From Schistosoma mansoni (Eukaryota > Platyhelminthes > Trematoda > Strigeidida > Schistosomatidae), in NCBI RefSeq assembly GCF_000237925.1, contig NC_031497.1:5015295-5079294 (forward strand): a DNA stretch of 64,000 nucleotides, in the 5' to 3' direction. A program made the position numbers and the translations under genes. This document shows positions 10,735 to 26,033 of this stretch, piece by piece (the stretch's first letter is position 1; every line of letters begins with the position of its first letter). A model generated the notes under the pieces. That model made no database searches. It had not been told where the DNA came from and saw nothing but the letters and a program-made list of their open reading frames with translations.

Positions 10735-10972
10735 CATTTACATGAATTCGTCGCATATCCCGAATTATTAACACTGCCCATAGATCAACTGAGTACGTGT
10801 ATTTTAAAAGGTTTATCGATGGTACACTCATTGATACAATATACTCTGTCAGTACCAAAAGAATTGTACATATTCCAAAAGAATCACTTAACAGCACATG
10901 GAACTGTGCATAACACTAACGACAATGATAATGAGAATGGTAATAAAGTCCCAAAATCCGATGAAAATAATG
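10735..10972 (+). CDS. Unidentified nuclear-type protein, internal exon 1 of those seen
   Basis: The acceptor TTTGTTTTAG precedes 10735 and the donor GTAAGT follows 10972. The exon opens in phase 0 and leaves one base (G), which joins AA of the next exon to give Glu. It encodes a compact, apparently folded segment (HLHEFVAYPELLTLPIDQLS, then VHSLIQYTLSVPKELY) followed by an Asn-rich tail. Confidence 0.75.
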
Positions 10973-13900
10973 GTAAGTTTATTTTTACGTGCGTGCGCGA
11001 TTATTTCGTTCATTTTTCAGTTTGATTTCATTTAGTGTGTCATATAATGATCGATTAGTATAGTTTTTATCTCTTCTCTTTAATCTATGGTTATACATTC
11101 TGCTAAATTTAGTTTTATTAGTATTTTCTCGGTTGTTAAATAATATTAACTAGTAATAATAATAATAATAATAATAATAAAGTAAAAACAGCTTCGTTCA
11201 CTTCGGTAAACCTAATCACAGTAAGTAATTCTCTGCATCCATTGTACAGTATTAAATCAACTTTCTATTTTACATACATCTAAATTGGAATTATTCAGAA
11301 ATTATATTCCACATATTATCTTTCCAATAGTCACTATCTTCCAGTCGCAAGAGTATACTATTAATTCAGATGCTACAGGCGAGACTATAATTTATGGACA
11401 AGCCAATCATGTTTAGTACAACGTGTCTCGGATTTTGGCGCGAAATTCATTCACCCATTTGTCTAAATAACGTTTTGGCACTTTAGCTGATGTCAGTTCG
11501 TGATGAAAACTATAAATCTAACTCCTGATCCTAACCATAAATTGTAAATCATAATCCCTATTCTTCACACTGTTTTATAACCATTTAGCTATTGTAGGTA
11601 GGTGAACATTCTCAAGGTTACTTCAGCACCACTCAAAGGTCGTCCATAAATTATAGTCTCACCTTATTTCCATCTCATCCGTTAGATATTGAATGTATGA
11701 TTTCCAGTATATTGGTCTCTCGTTTTCTTTTTCAAATGGTAGCTTAAACATTTTAAGCGGTTCACAGTGATCCTTTGTAATACAGTTGAATGATTTTCAT
11801 GACATTTTGTACTGTTATTCATATTGCTTGAAAGTATAATGTGAAAGTTTTAACATTAAACTATTTAGCTGTGAAAAATGCAACAGGGTCAGATTAGTCA
11901 ACATTTTGTAAAACTAACTAAATAGATTTAAAGTAACTATCAACCCAGCTATATGATAAATAGTTTAAACATTTCTGTGTCAATCTCATCTATAAAGTAA
12001 AAAATATTAGACAGAAAATGTATGATTGTCCTAATGTACTTGGTTCCATCACAAATATTTTGAATTAGTGAATTTGTCATAATTGAAATAGTAACAAGAT
12101 TCAGTGAGGTAAGATGAGAAGGCATGAATCTGCTAGCCAAACGACATCAGGACAATAAAAATGTTTCAATACATTTGTTGAACTAATGTGTGTTTGTGTG
12201 TGCACATTCACCGGTAGAAGCATTCTTTTTGCGAACATCAACCATTTGTAAATAGTATATTTCTTAAATCAATGTGTATGAATGATAAATCAAAAATGAT
12301 TAATTGAGATATTAAACTGATCAATGTTAGACCACCACTGAAAACCTGGAAGCACTGGACGACTGTTTCACCCTAGTATGGGACTCATCAGCAAGGTACA
12401 TCCACAGTCCCCACGCGGGACTTTAACCCAGGACCTTAGGTCACGTTCTGACACTTAATCTCTAGACCACTATGCCGGCATCCGACCGTGTTTGTCTAAA
12501 TTCAACTAATTCACGATATTACGCAACCATTTTCTATTGTTTTCGGTGGTTAACTGTCTCACACCCGACACGGTTGAACTCTACTGGTCACGGCTTCTCA
12601 CTGGAATTTCGAGAATGGCCTCTTGAAGCTATTCGCTAATATACACATGATATAATCAGTATAGGGTTGTAGAGATTAATTTTTTTGAACTGAACCGATC
12701 ATGATCTCAATTTAAAAAAATTCAACAATCTCTACAACCCTATACTGATACAAACGATTAAGTGAATAAGGATTGTACAGTTTTAACGTTTGATTTTGCT
12801 ACTTTAGTTATCATTTTGAACTATTTGTGTACTTTCCACTCAATTTGTTGCATGTATATATGTATGTATGTATTTGTTCAACATAAGAATCATATTAGTG
12901 TGTAAAAAAATTTATTAGGTTGTAATTCATTTGACCTAGTTTTAAATCTCCCTCTTTACGTCATTCGAGAAACCTAATAAATATGAATAAATGCTATTAA
13001 TAAGAATTTATCTTATCATTTTTAGCCTTGGGCTAAATTAGCTTAACAGTGGGTGTATAATTTCAATTTTGTCAAATTCATTCGTTTATTTTAGTCCAAA
13101 TATCTATTCTATCTTTCTCTCTCTCTCTCTGTTATTCGCCTGGAAATAAATGAAGTTAGTTGAAATATAAAACCGACTACTTTTGAATTAGTCCTGGGTT
13201 CACTAGATCCACGAATTTGTAAAATTTGTTGTTTTTGTTGCATTTTCATAATATGACATTAAAATACATTACTAGGGACACTATTTCATAACTCCAAGGA
13301 ATATCTAACTTGTCTTATTAGTCAATCGGATTATTATTTTCATAGCCCAAATCATAAACTGATCTTAGTTAGACCATCATTAGTTTGCTGACTCAGAATT
13401 ATTCATTGAGTGTACTTGCAACCTCTAATACATTGTTATCCTCAAAGATGCTTGAATTCCTATCTACAATATTTTTGTAATTGCGTTGACGTAATTTGGT
13501 GTCTACGTTGAAAAGTCGATCGATAAGACTCAGTTTTGAAAATATGACAATAACCTATCAATTACTGACAAATAAGTTGTAGCACAACAATTTGATAGAT
13601 TTTTACAGTTGGTTCTGTTGAATTAATGACTATACAAGAAAGGTGATAAATAGGCCTAGGATTCTCTGTAAAGCTAACCGTAATTTATTCTTTATGATTA
13701 GAGAATATTTAGCTTAAGCTTGAGAATAAGAAGCATGTTTGATATAAATTAGGCGCCTCAATAATTAATAGTTAGAAAAAATCAAATGATTAGTTAGAGG
13801 AACACTCAATATGAATTCAATATTAAGCTAGTATTTTTACGTCAGTAACAAATTTGTGGTGGTAACAGTTTCTGAACAAACTGAGCGTACAACTAGCTAC

Positions 13901-16900
13901 ACTACACGTTGTCTGAGACAGCGAGATGCATAATAATATGGTGTTAAATTTCCAAATGAGTACATAGATTTTTGATATACAGAAGTGCTCAAGATATTCA
14001 GTTCATAAAAATTAAGTAGAAATCATGAATTTTATTTGTTAGCTGTTGAAGTTTATATTTTCCTGAATGCGGTTTCCGCAAACATATATATATATATATA
14101 TATAAACTTATTTGGACCTGAGGTTATTGAGAAGTACTCTTGCCTTTCACTGTCATAACTTTAGGCCAGGTTTGAAGTTTGTTATGCGAATACCTGAAGA
14201 GTTAATGAGATATATACTCGAAACTTTGTAGACTTATATATATCTGTGTGTCAGATGAAGGAGGGAAATGAAAAAAAGTCATTTGCACATATACGGCCAT
14301 TCTCGTCTGTAATTCTAAAGGCATAGTATTTCTTGTAAGAGGCTGATCTATTAGGTAGGTTTAACATTTGAACTACTATTGCAACATATATTCCAACTCG
14401 GATTTACCACATAGTGTTTCGATCTCTAGTGGTCTATGAGTTTTATGTTATATGCAACAGGTATTCGTTTATAAATAGTATTTTTTATGAAATCGCCACT
14501 TTTGGTTTATTAAAATATATCCTACTTAAATCCATTGCCTAATTTTGGCATCAATGTCGATTTCAACTTCGACTGTCATAATCTAATGACAATAGTCTTG
14601 AAATAAAACACATTAAAATTTCGACTTAGCCTACTAATAAGTAGTCTGATTATATAACAGAAAACAGTCGGACATGCCTTTTCTTCAATGAAATTTTATG
14701 TGGGTGTCAATAAAAGTAAATAATTACTAATTAATGATCATCAAATGTTATTTATATTCTATCCTTGTCACTTTATGCACTGGAGGTGATGATAAATAGC
14801 TAAGACGTTACTAATATGAAGGGTATGAATATAGGACTGTTATTTTAGATACCTGATTATTATAGTGGACGGAAAGTAACTCCAAAATAATTCTTAACAG
14901 CTCCATATAATAAAGAAAGAAGATTGATCTCTTGTAAATGAGGTTTCGTTTTTTGAAGAAAACTCAATCTCAAAATTGTCCAAAATCTGTGCGAATACCA
15001 TGTAATTAATGAATGATTTACAGCAAAAAAACAAAATACCATATTATCGTGTAATCTAACTATTAATTCGTCTGTATTAGTTGTTTGAATCCCATTAATG
15101 TTTAGGACTGTGATTGATAGCGCGTCACAGATTCTATTGCTAGCCACCATCCATCTATGCACGCAAGCTTATTACCATTCTTTCGGTGGGGATAAGAGAA
15201 AGATGCAGAAACTTTAGTTTGCCTGGTCATGTTTAATTAAAAAAAGGTAGAAAAAAGAGTGATTTTTCGCGGGAATTTCTGATATTTATTTTATTTTTAT
15301 CAATAAACAAATTAACTAGTGGTTTCATTGAGTTTTAACGTTGGATCTACTTGTCTATCAATTTTTAGGATTTTCATAGTTTACATCACAGACTGATCTT
15401 CATTAGACAGTTATTTCAATCCATGCGGATGTGAATATATAATGCTTTCAGTTCCATACTCGGAAGAAACAACTGTACAGTGCTAAAAACACCCAGTGCT
15501 TCTTGGTTTTTATTAATTTTCAAACCAACATCAGTTCGTAATGTGAACTGTAAAATTAAATTATTTCTATGAAACCCCCTTAAGTATACTTAAGATTATA
15601 GATGGAAACACCATATACCGGTCAAATTCAGTTTGGTTATGAAATAATATCGTCTACTTAAAAACATTAGGTGAAATGTGAGAAAATTATAGTTGACTTA
15701 TTGACAGTCATTAATTTACAAGTATTGTATTGGTTAAGTATTGAGGACATTGTATGAAATCTTGGGAAAAAATTGTTATTCGTGAATTTTTGAAAAGAAC
15801 AATGGACTCGTTTGTATCTTAGCGTTTATTTCTTTCCATAGTATAGATCGATTTTTCTCATATTTTGCTTTTGAAGTGGATAATTTATTAGGAAGATTAG
15901 TTACACTTTAACATCCAACTTTCAATATTTTTTCCCCGAATTTATTCAAATCGTAATGAGAGAAAGTTATTCGTTTGGTATGAACCATAAAATTCAAGTA
16001 TCGATTCCACAAATACCTCATACTAGTAATAATAATTATGTACTCATTAGTGACTAACTTGGTAGTAATTCTCTGAGATGTAAAGCCATGACCGATGGAG
16101 TTCAACTATGTCAGTTGTTAGGCATTTGCCTTCCAATCGTATTAGAAGTTGGTTGTGCAACACCCAGAATTGATCGGAGTTATACATGTACACTATTGTA
16201 TGCCACTTCAGTGTACCAGAGGTTAGGCGTTCACTCGCGAGATCGAAAGTCCTGGCTTTGATTTCCGGATGGGAGGTAGTAGATACGCACTGATGAGGAG
16301 TTCCGTACCAAGAAAAAGCAACTATTCAATACTCTCTGAATTTAGTGGTCATTTAATTAAGTCCGTGATCAAAATTGTAAGATTCAATAATCTTCATAAA
16401 CCCCTTATACTAACCATGTTCTTTTGACTTGATATAAAAATTTTTAAAGTATTATTTATTTTCTGTTTTTTCCAAAACTATAGAATCTACATCACCACAA
16501 GAGAGTCGTTTTATAATTGTCAATCGTGGTATTTACAGTCGACTGAATGCACTGATTCAAATACAAAGTACAGAAAAAATGATAATAATGCCAAAACGTA
16601 TTCAATGGTCATTAGGTTTGATTAATAACCGTAAAAATTCTTCATTAAATCAGAAATTTATCGATTTTAATAATTTAACAAATTCCTCATCATCACAACT
16701 AACTAATAAAACCAATCGTTCTATATCCTCTCTTCATAAAGAGTTATTGACTAATAGTGATGATAAACATAATGATGAGAATATTATCCATAATTCTAAC
16801 CAAAACAGAGCTGATAATCATAACAAAGTCATTAACAATAATTTCTGTAATGGTTATCTAAGAAATTGGGTTGGACTGTCGATTTCTGATCATGACGGCG

Positions 16901-17097
16901 ATGGTAATCACAATTATGAAAATTATGTTCATGTGAACTGTTCAACAATGAATAAGACACTGAATAACACATCGTCATCATCATTGTCAACATTGTCATC
17001 TTCTGTTAATGGTAATGATAATTCCAATATTGGAGCTTATCCATCTGCTACAGAACGTTCGTCACTTATGATGAAACCAAATGATCATTCAATCTCG

Positions 17098-17135
<38 letters not shown>

Positions 17136-20100
17136 TAATAATAATATAATGAATAGTATTCGAATTGCTTTTGTTCGTCGTGAGTCATCTGAATGCGGTA
17201 ATGCAATAGATTCGTGTTTTCTTCAAAATAAATATTCACGTGAGTAATAAAAACAATGTAGGAAGATTTTTTACTTGAAGAGATACTAAGAACAAAATTT
17301 TAAGCAGAATGAAATGAATTTACTTTATTCAGCCAGATCTTCGTCAGTTGCTTACAGACTGTAATATTTGATTGATTTTTAAATATCAAAAGTTCCGTAA
17401 ACAACCGAAGAGGATTCAACGAAATAAGACGAATCCATGTTATTCTGCTTGGATTTTTATTCTTCCTTTATTCTGGATAATAGAAGGAACTTTGTGTACA
17501 AATTGTTGACTCATTATTTGTATGGTAATCTCTTTATCGATATCTTAACTACTGAAGATAGTAATAGTAGTATATAATTCTGTGGTGAAATTGTCTTGTG
17601 CGAAATTGAAATAATTTTTCTCTTGATTTGTTTGTTAATAATATAATAATGATGCATTGCCTCGACAGCTCACTTATTTTGCGAAGTGTAGTAACTGTTT
17701 AGTTTTTTGTATCGACCAGGAGTAATAGAACAATTTTACAGTTGAATATATTTTTGTCATCTGAAGATTTATCATAGATATTCAAAAGAGTATCTTAAAA
17801 CAGCATGATTGTGTAAATCATAGTTTTGAGGCATGTATTAACTCCTACGCTTTAGTCATCCAGCCATACATAACGTAGAACCTGCTAAGCATCTTCATCA
17901 GTTTAAGTTACCACACTATATTAGCATAACGACGTAAAATTATCCCTGAGTGGTTATAAGTAGTAACAATATCAGTGGTAATTGGAAAGATTAGGCATAG
18001 ACGGAATGGTTGGAGAAGGAAGAGTGAATCTGTGTAATAAAATGCATGAAATAATTTTAAAAATTAAGATATAAGAGAAGACAAGGAGTAAATTCATTGA
18101 CACTATTGAGACCAATTCTCAACCATATCCTCCAACGTTTCCGACTGTTGGTTACAGTGATTGCGCTGGGCTTAATCACATAGTCTTAATCTACCAACAT
18201 AGCTTAGTTCAACTGTCAGTGACTTCATGGACTGACGCCATGCCATGGTTTGAATTTTGAGTGTCCGAAATTTAAAAGAGATAAAGTGAACTTAATAGGC
18301 AAGTATTTAATTAGACGAACAGTAGTCTGAAATTTCGACTGTTATATTCATTGACAGGCAGACCAATGTAAAACCATGAACAGGTTAGTTCAAGTTGTCA
18401 GGTATAATAACGAAGAGGGATAGTAAAGATGAGGATGAATCGATGTGTGAAATACATAACTTTCGATGTCAGTTTATTATGAGCAGTAATTAGGTCTTGA
18501 ACAAAATCCGTTTTTTTAAAGAAAATAGTTTATTTTGATGAAATTAATTCTATTTCATTTTAAAAACTGATTTTTTTCTCTTTCAAATTAACCAATTTCC
18601 TTTACAGCTGCTAAACTGCGTAGATCACGACTTCGTGGGACGGATAGCTTAGTTATTAAATTCAAAAGGCACAACCTTTCAAGAAATTATTATCCTAGCG
18701 AATTAGTTCCTAATTCTATTGTGCAATATAATGAACAGTCAAACTGTGATAAATTTTTCAATCCTAATACTATTTTTATGACTACCAATACTACTTCTAC
18801 CATTACTACTGCTAACACGAGTGTTAGTAGTGATAGTAGTAGTAATAATAGTCACAATAATAGTACTGAAAAACGTATGCGCTGTGATCAAAATAAAATT
18901 TTATGTATTTTAACTTCACCTCTTAATTATTCGTCAAATTATTATCCCAGGAATACATGTTATGATAGTTATCAGAATCATCCTCATCATTATCACCATA
19001 ATAACCGTCTATTATCTCCAACTACACTGACCACATCATCTATTGCGTCTCGAGTGAAATGGGGAGCAAATTTAACATTGTTATCTAATTCTCTTACAAA
19101 TTTTCATGACACCAATGACAATATACAAACAAATTATCCTGTAAATCATCAATGTGATTCTGAATCGAATACAAAAGAATTGAATCAATTTACAAATGAA
19201 TTTAATACAGATAAAAATTTTTTATTCCCATCATTATCGTCAACAGTGATGCTTAGAACTTGTCAACATGATTTAGATAAGATAATTCTACATCCCAGAC
19301 CTAGAATACCACCGAAACGTTTGGATTTAGCCAATCAAGATTTGGAATTAGCTCTGAAAAGGGTAAGATCTACTATTTTATTTTCTGTTTTCCCTATTTT
19401 AAATAAAAAATATTGTGTAATCGTTTTCTATCCTGGTATTATTTGATGTTTTATTGTTTAAATTATCCGTGATAGATGAAATACAGTTTCTTTTTAAGAA
19501 GATGGGGAACGGTAAAGAAGCTTCAAACTTCAGTTGAGCGCTTTTGGGCGGGTGGTTTGATCAGCTTACGATTGTTAGTAGTAGTTATAGTTGGAAACTA
19601 ATTGTATACTATATGGAACACTAAAACGTCCTACTTTATTACTTTTTAGTTATACTAACGCACTCTAGTTTATCCATAGTTAGGTATGAAAACTTTGGGT
19701 TCTGTAGCAAGCATCCCATGGAAAATTGATTGTGAAAGATTTTGGCTATATATTGTCAAGATTATGGGGTGGTTGGTTAATGTTATAACTGCTATGATAT
19801 TACTACATGTGTCTGGCCAGGAAAAAGTAGATAGAATGAGGTTTAAATCCAAATTCAACTATTAAGCTATTTCCCAATCACGATATAATACTGGTATAGA
19901 AGTGTGCAGTGGAAAGTACTACAAAAATCAATACATTTAGTATATAACCAGAATGGAACAAATGTTCAATACTTTTTAATTTTCATTACTCTCTCGTTAA
20001 GATTGTGATTATCATTGACGGTGGTAGTGTATTATACAGGGACCCAAGACATATTTCTCCGTAAATTCATATACTTATTATTAATCAAACTAACCATCCG

Positions 20101-23100
20101 TATATTGAGATTTAAAGTTGTATGATACGAATATAGAGATAGTTTCGAGAAAATCATAGTACTCTTACGGTTTCATCTGTCCTGTTTCAAAATTTAAAGT
20201 GATGATTTTATGCAAAGCTATTGCTACGGAGAGGAATAACCAGAGATAACTCCAACAATAACTACTGTACTGTGTTCAACAGCTTTCTTCTCCACAAGCC
20301 CCAGATACTCCAAAAGACAAATCGTGTTAAGATTGATTGCAAGACTTAGGAAGAATAAATTCACACCTACGCTAATTTAATAATATATCAATTAATTTCA
20401 GTGGTTTTTATTTACCGAATTTATCAAATAACTAGTCATTACATTCATGAAAAATATAAGTAAAAAAATACAATCCCATTCTTAAGAACTCAATAAACTA
20501 ACTTCGTATGCACTGAATCAACACAAATGAAAATACATTGAAAATAACGAACAGAATTCACTTTAAGTTAATATGTAAATTTTAAATGCGATTTCTCCCT
20601 GAGCGTTGTATTTGGGAATTTAGTATCCCCAACACCTATATCTTACAATCTATTAACTGATATGATCCATCACGGCTATAACATCGTTGAAATATTCATA
20701 TGGGCAAACTTTACTGTCCGAACTCAACCAACATTTGTTATTGACGCGAACTGAATGATACAGTACTTTCATTGGTGACTCTAGGTAATATAATGGGGGG
20801 ATTTTTACCTAATGTAGAGAAAACTTTGGTGTTTGTGCAAATATTTAAAAACGAATACCAATTATCTGGTTGTATATCGTTGAGTCTCTTACATACCCCA
20901 TAAACCAACTAGCCCTCCCATTTACTCAATTTTGCACAAATATGCAAGTCATTAGCTTCGTTGCTGTTACATTATCTCGGTCACTTTTGTTTCTTTCATC
21001 TAGTCGAGATAATCAGGTAGGGCAACTAAGGCCGACGGACGACTGTGTCAGGTTGTATGTTGATGTCGTCAGTGTGTGGCATCCTGTATAATTTCTACAT
21101 TTCTCATTAGCTACTTTTATATCATTGTCTAGCTCGATAAATTTATTACAATTAGTTGCTGCTGACGTAATTTCAAAAGAATTTACGTGAGGAGTTTTTT
21201 ATGCATTTTTAGAGTCTTAGTGATTGCACAATGCAGTCATCTAATAAAAATTATCACAATCGTTCAATCAAGAAATCTTTGGCTTATACAGTGCGGTTAA
21301 ATAGCCAACATACTGGGAACAGGGATTCAACAAATAAAAACCTTGTGCGTCGAACAAAAGCAGTCTTACGTTCAAAAAGAAAACGTCACAAAACATTTAC
21401 TAATTCACGTCGTCAGAAATCCAAGGCTAGTAATGTTGTAAGTGATTCCTTTTTGTCAGCCGAGTTTTATAAGCTTCCTTAAATTCTTTCATCTTAAAAT
21501 TCTATCGACTTAGTTCACAAATTGCATGTTTCAAACATTCAATAATCAGTAAACCATTTGAAATAAGAAACTGTTAAACTTATTTTCATATGAATTATAT
21601 TCAGTCTTTAACAAAATCCCACCAAGTTATTTTGATACTAACTGATGAGTGAATTCAGAATAGTTGTCTTACTCTGGTCTACGATTAACTGAATTAAGTG
21701 AGAGTATATATATATATATCATTTCGAAGAATTTGTAAAATACTACCTAATGGGTTTCTTTTTTATCCATACTGAAAATCTAGACCATTCGATGCCCAGT
21801 TCCGACTGTATTGATTTAAAATTGAAAGTTTAAACTGCATAGGTCACTGTCACGGTTGAAATACTATAGTGTATTTCCCCATTAATTGTGTACATTAATT
21901 CTCGAGCAAGTAAGTGAATACAAAAGACTCCTTGAATATATATGTACATGTTTTTACTAATCAGCAGTTATTGTATGTTAATCCACACAAACTGAATAGC
22001 TGGATAAAGATTTCATAAAGGGTACAAATACTGGAACGTAGAAAAATTCTGTTTTTCTGATCTCCTATCTTCTCTGTATATTTCATCGTGTTGGGGATTA
22101 TTGTTGAATTGTTGTGTGTTTTTCATGTGCTCTGTTGAACTGGCATAAATACAATTTATTTTCAGCAGATCATCCGAATCGTTCATAATTTGAAATTACG
22201 GTAAGGTACCTAAAAACTTAATCCTTGGATTGAAAGTCTAACATTTTTATAGGAACTATCAACATTTTGTTTAAAGATTATATATTTGTCACTTTTGACA
22301 ATAACTGAATATTTTATTCGTGTGCTTTTAGAACTCCTGAATGATTTATATTTTATCTGTTATCTATCTCTGTTTTTCTTCTTTGTAGAAAGGCCAAAGA
22401 CATAAGTCTAGTGGAAAATCTCCCATTCCTAATTCAACAGACAGTAGTTCTGTTTCAACTCACTCACGCATTATTTCAGATGATTCCGTAATTAATGATT
22501 TGAATGAAAATGGTGATCGACTGATGAATGACAACCTATCACGTCTTCCATTGCCAAAACTTACTTTAGCTAAAAATAGTGTTGGTGAATTTAATGTAGT
22601 TGAAAATCGTGAAGAGAACACTGGCAAGTTTCCTGAAATATGTGATCGTAAAACTACTACTAACAACAGAATGGCTACTAGTATGAGTAATAGTAATATC
22701 GATAATTCAGTTCTAAATAGCTGTCAGGCGATAATTAGTCCGTCGTCATTATCGTCATCATCAACATCATCTAAGGTTACAATATGTAAATCTTTAAAGC
22801 GGAAATCTGATAATAAACAGCGAGCAAATTGTTTGAATAATGACAGAATAGTAAATAAGATTTCTCAGATCAATTCGGAAGTTTTACAGGATTCCAATGA
22901 TGTAGATAATATTAATATTGATGAATTAAAGCACAGCTCTAGAACGGTTATTAGCTCGGTAGATAACCTTGAACAAATGGCAACAACTGCCACAGGATCT
23001 ATCAAAACTGATGAGGAACATTCTACATCTACAACAAATTATGAATATACACCTGTTGTGGATTGTGTTGTATCGAATAAATCTACTACAGATTCAACAA

Positions 23101-25998
23101 ACCTATCGTCAGTGTCGCCTGAGCAAGTAACACAGTGGGAAATTCCGAAATCCACCAGGTAATTTTTTATACTGATACACACATTTTCGTTTATGCGAAA
23201 TATATGTCTAAATATATTTTCATGATGTGTTGTATTCCTTCAGGTGAATAATTTAATTAGTAAGCTCTTATTGTCATTCTGGGTAGCTTTATATCCTAAT
23301 AAAAGTGTAAGATTCATGATTAAACTATTCATCTTAGAAAACACAACATTGCCAAAAGCATTCAGTTTAGCTATAAGTTTTCCTCATTTCAAAATATGTT
23401 TAGATAGGATTCGTTTTATCGAAAGTTAGTCGTATATATTCCTATGGAACTGAATGAAATTCATCTTGTTCTTAATTAGTTCTTTGTGTAATCATCATAT
23501 GCTCATTAGTCACTGGCTTCAAGATGGATTTCTTGGAGTTCTAGAGAAAATCCGTGACCAATGGGGTCCAATCCGTGTAGTGTAGAGACAAGTATCTACC
23601 TCGGACAATTGATGAATGGTTGCGCAAGATCGTGGGTCGATTGAAGTTAGACATTAACAACATTGGATGTGTGCCCAATGGTCTAGAGATTAAGCGTTCG
23701 CACTCGAGATCAAAGGTCCTGAGTTAAAATCCCACGTGCGGGGTCGTGGATGCGCACTGTTGATAAGTCCCACGCTAGGACGGAACGGTCGTCTAGTGCT
23801 TCCAGGTTTTCAATGATGGTTTAGATAAGAATAACACATGAATTTAACTATTAAAAATCACTTTAATCTCCACAACCCCCCATTCTGATAATAACTTAAT
23901 TTTTACATTAGCTTTGAATAAATGATTTTTTGAAACTGTTTAATATTTTATTTCTTGAGCAAAATAAAAGTGTCTATATCATTTTAGCCGCCTGTCTCAT
24001 CTCAGTACGTCAAAATCCTGTCACAAATGATAGTAAATTTATGTCACTCATTATTTTTTAGATCAGAAGGGATTTTGTGGAGAATTTAGTATTCTTATAG
24101 TTGAAATCATGAGTCAATTGAAGCTAGACCACCATGGAAAACCTGGAAGCACTGGACGGACTTGGTAGAACTCCACTGGTCACTGCTTCCCACTAGAACT
24201 CAAGGAAATATCTCTTGAAGTCAGTCACTAGTGAATGCCGGCTCAGTGGTCTATAGGTTAAGTGTTCTGGCGCGAGACTGGTAGGTTCTGGGTTGGAATC
24301 TCGTGAGTGCGGGATCGTGGATGCGCACTGCTGAGAAGTCCCATAATAGAACGAAACGGCCGTCCAGTGCTTCCAGGTTTTCCATGGTGGTCTAGCTTCA
24401 ATTGACTCATTATTTTTTAGTCAATGAAATTTCGGAAAACAGCATTATTTAGATTAATGACAACATTTCATGTTCAATTGATGAGATGGAGTCAAGATTT
24501 GAAATCAGGAAGTATAACATTAGTTACAATACAATAATCGATTAGTGTAAATACTCCAGTCCTATGTTAGGTTATTTACCCCACACTATGAATAACTTGG
24601 AGTTTTTGTCACTGATTGAAACTGTGGATGGTTTTAATTTAAATACATGAAAATTTTCTTGGTTTTGTTCTTGTTTAACCTGTATGGGTCCATAAACTTT
24701 AATTTTGTTTTTGCAATTTGATTTTGCGGTTTTATTTTGTCACGATATTACTGCTACTAGATTTTACTTGGTATATATTTTTTGGTTCTCTGATATGCTG
24801 AAAACGATTTATTCTGGTTAAGAAATAAGGCTAAAAAAATTACAGGTATAATCCTATTGGAAGGATCAAACAATTTTGGTTGCGTGATTTTTGTACATTG
24901 TCTTCTTTGTTTAAAAAATCCTGGTAATAATGCATATAGATCTCCTAATTTACTACATCTTGTACAAACTCAGAAAGAGAGAAAATCAATGAAATGCGAA
25001 ACAAACGAAGGGGTATAATTGAATCTGGGAAAGGTAAATGTAAGAAATATAGGTCATAAGAAATAAACGAAATCGAGAAAGGAAGACATTGTGTTTTACG
25101 ATTCAATTTAACTACTATATGCCCTTCATACGATACATCAAACTCACTATGAAAATAAGGAGAATAAAATTGATGAGAAAGTCTAATTACCAGACTCAAA
25201 TCAAGGGTGCCAATATTGACTTTTCTACCCATCAAAAGGTATATTGGCTGAGATCTTGAGTAGGTGGTGCATAATCAACTTCCTTCAATAGAATTTCTCG
25301 TTTGTAATCTCCCACCTACTGCTTAATCTTGAAGTGCCATGGACCACAGGCACCTAATATGTCTATAGTAAGAAATTTTCACAGGTATAATGATATTTGA
25401 GTAGATTTGTCTTAGATTTTGATATTTATCTGTGAATTGCCTATCGTCATGGTCATTATCATCTTGTAAGATTACTTTACTCCAATTCTTTTAAACTATT
25501 GAAAGCAATCATATCTTAGTATTTATATCTTCAGTCCTCAACTAGATAATGTCTAATAGAGGAACTGGAATCTTCCAATTTTTGTACCCTGAAGTATTGA
25601 TATGAATGCAAATTGAGTGATATTACGATAGGTTGATTGATTAAAACTTAGATTAACAATACATTGTCATACTTATTAATTGTTGGATAATCTAGAAATT
25701 AAGTATGCTACGAAATTAATTCTTGTATGCTCACATTTATTATAGTCACCAGATTATAGAGTCCCCTAGTGTCTAGTTCACTTTATACTGATCAGACCAA
25801 TAATTTTCTCTAGTAACATAATGATCATAAAAAAAACGACTAGATATTTTAACACCTATTGGTCCATGTAGATCCTTTTGTCCTTGGTGCCCAATTAGAA
25901 GACGAAAACAGCAAGTAGATTTACCTTCTGTTTATGTATTGTTCAGCACTTACTTGCAAACTCACAGGATTACGTAAAACAATTACATGGCTATAACG

Positions 25999-26033
<35 letters not shown>

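Larger units (their letters stand above)
10973..16483 (+). other. Intron of the unidentified nuclear-type gene
   Basis: A 5.5-kb intron. It holds an AAT microsatellite (about 11151-11181), a minus-strand hammerhead SINE (about 12326-12640), a 21-bp inverted repeat (12657-12747), a TA microsatellite (14083-14104), an Sm-alpha fragment (15116-15175) and a degraded tRNA-like SINE (16190-16420). Confidence 0.6.

Noticed and set aside
21213-21437. Basic exon as a stand-alone small protein starting at ATG 21231
   Set aside because: Phase 0 joins with the exons on both sides and consensus splice sites make it an internal exon.
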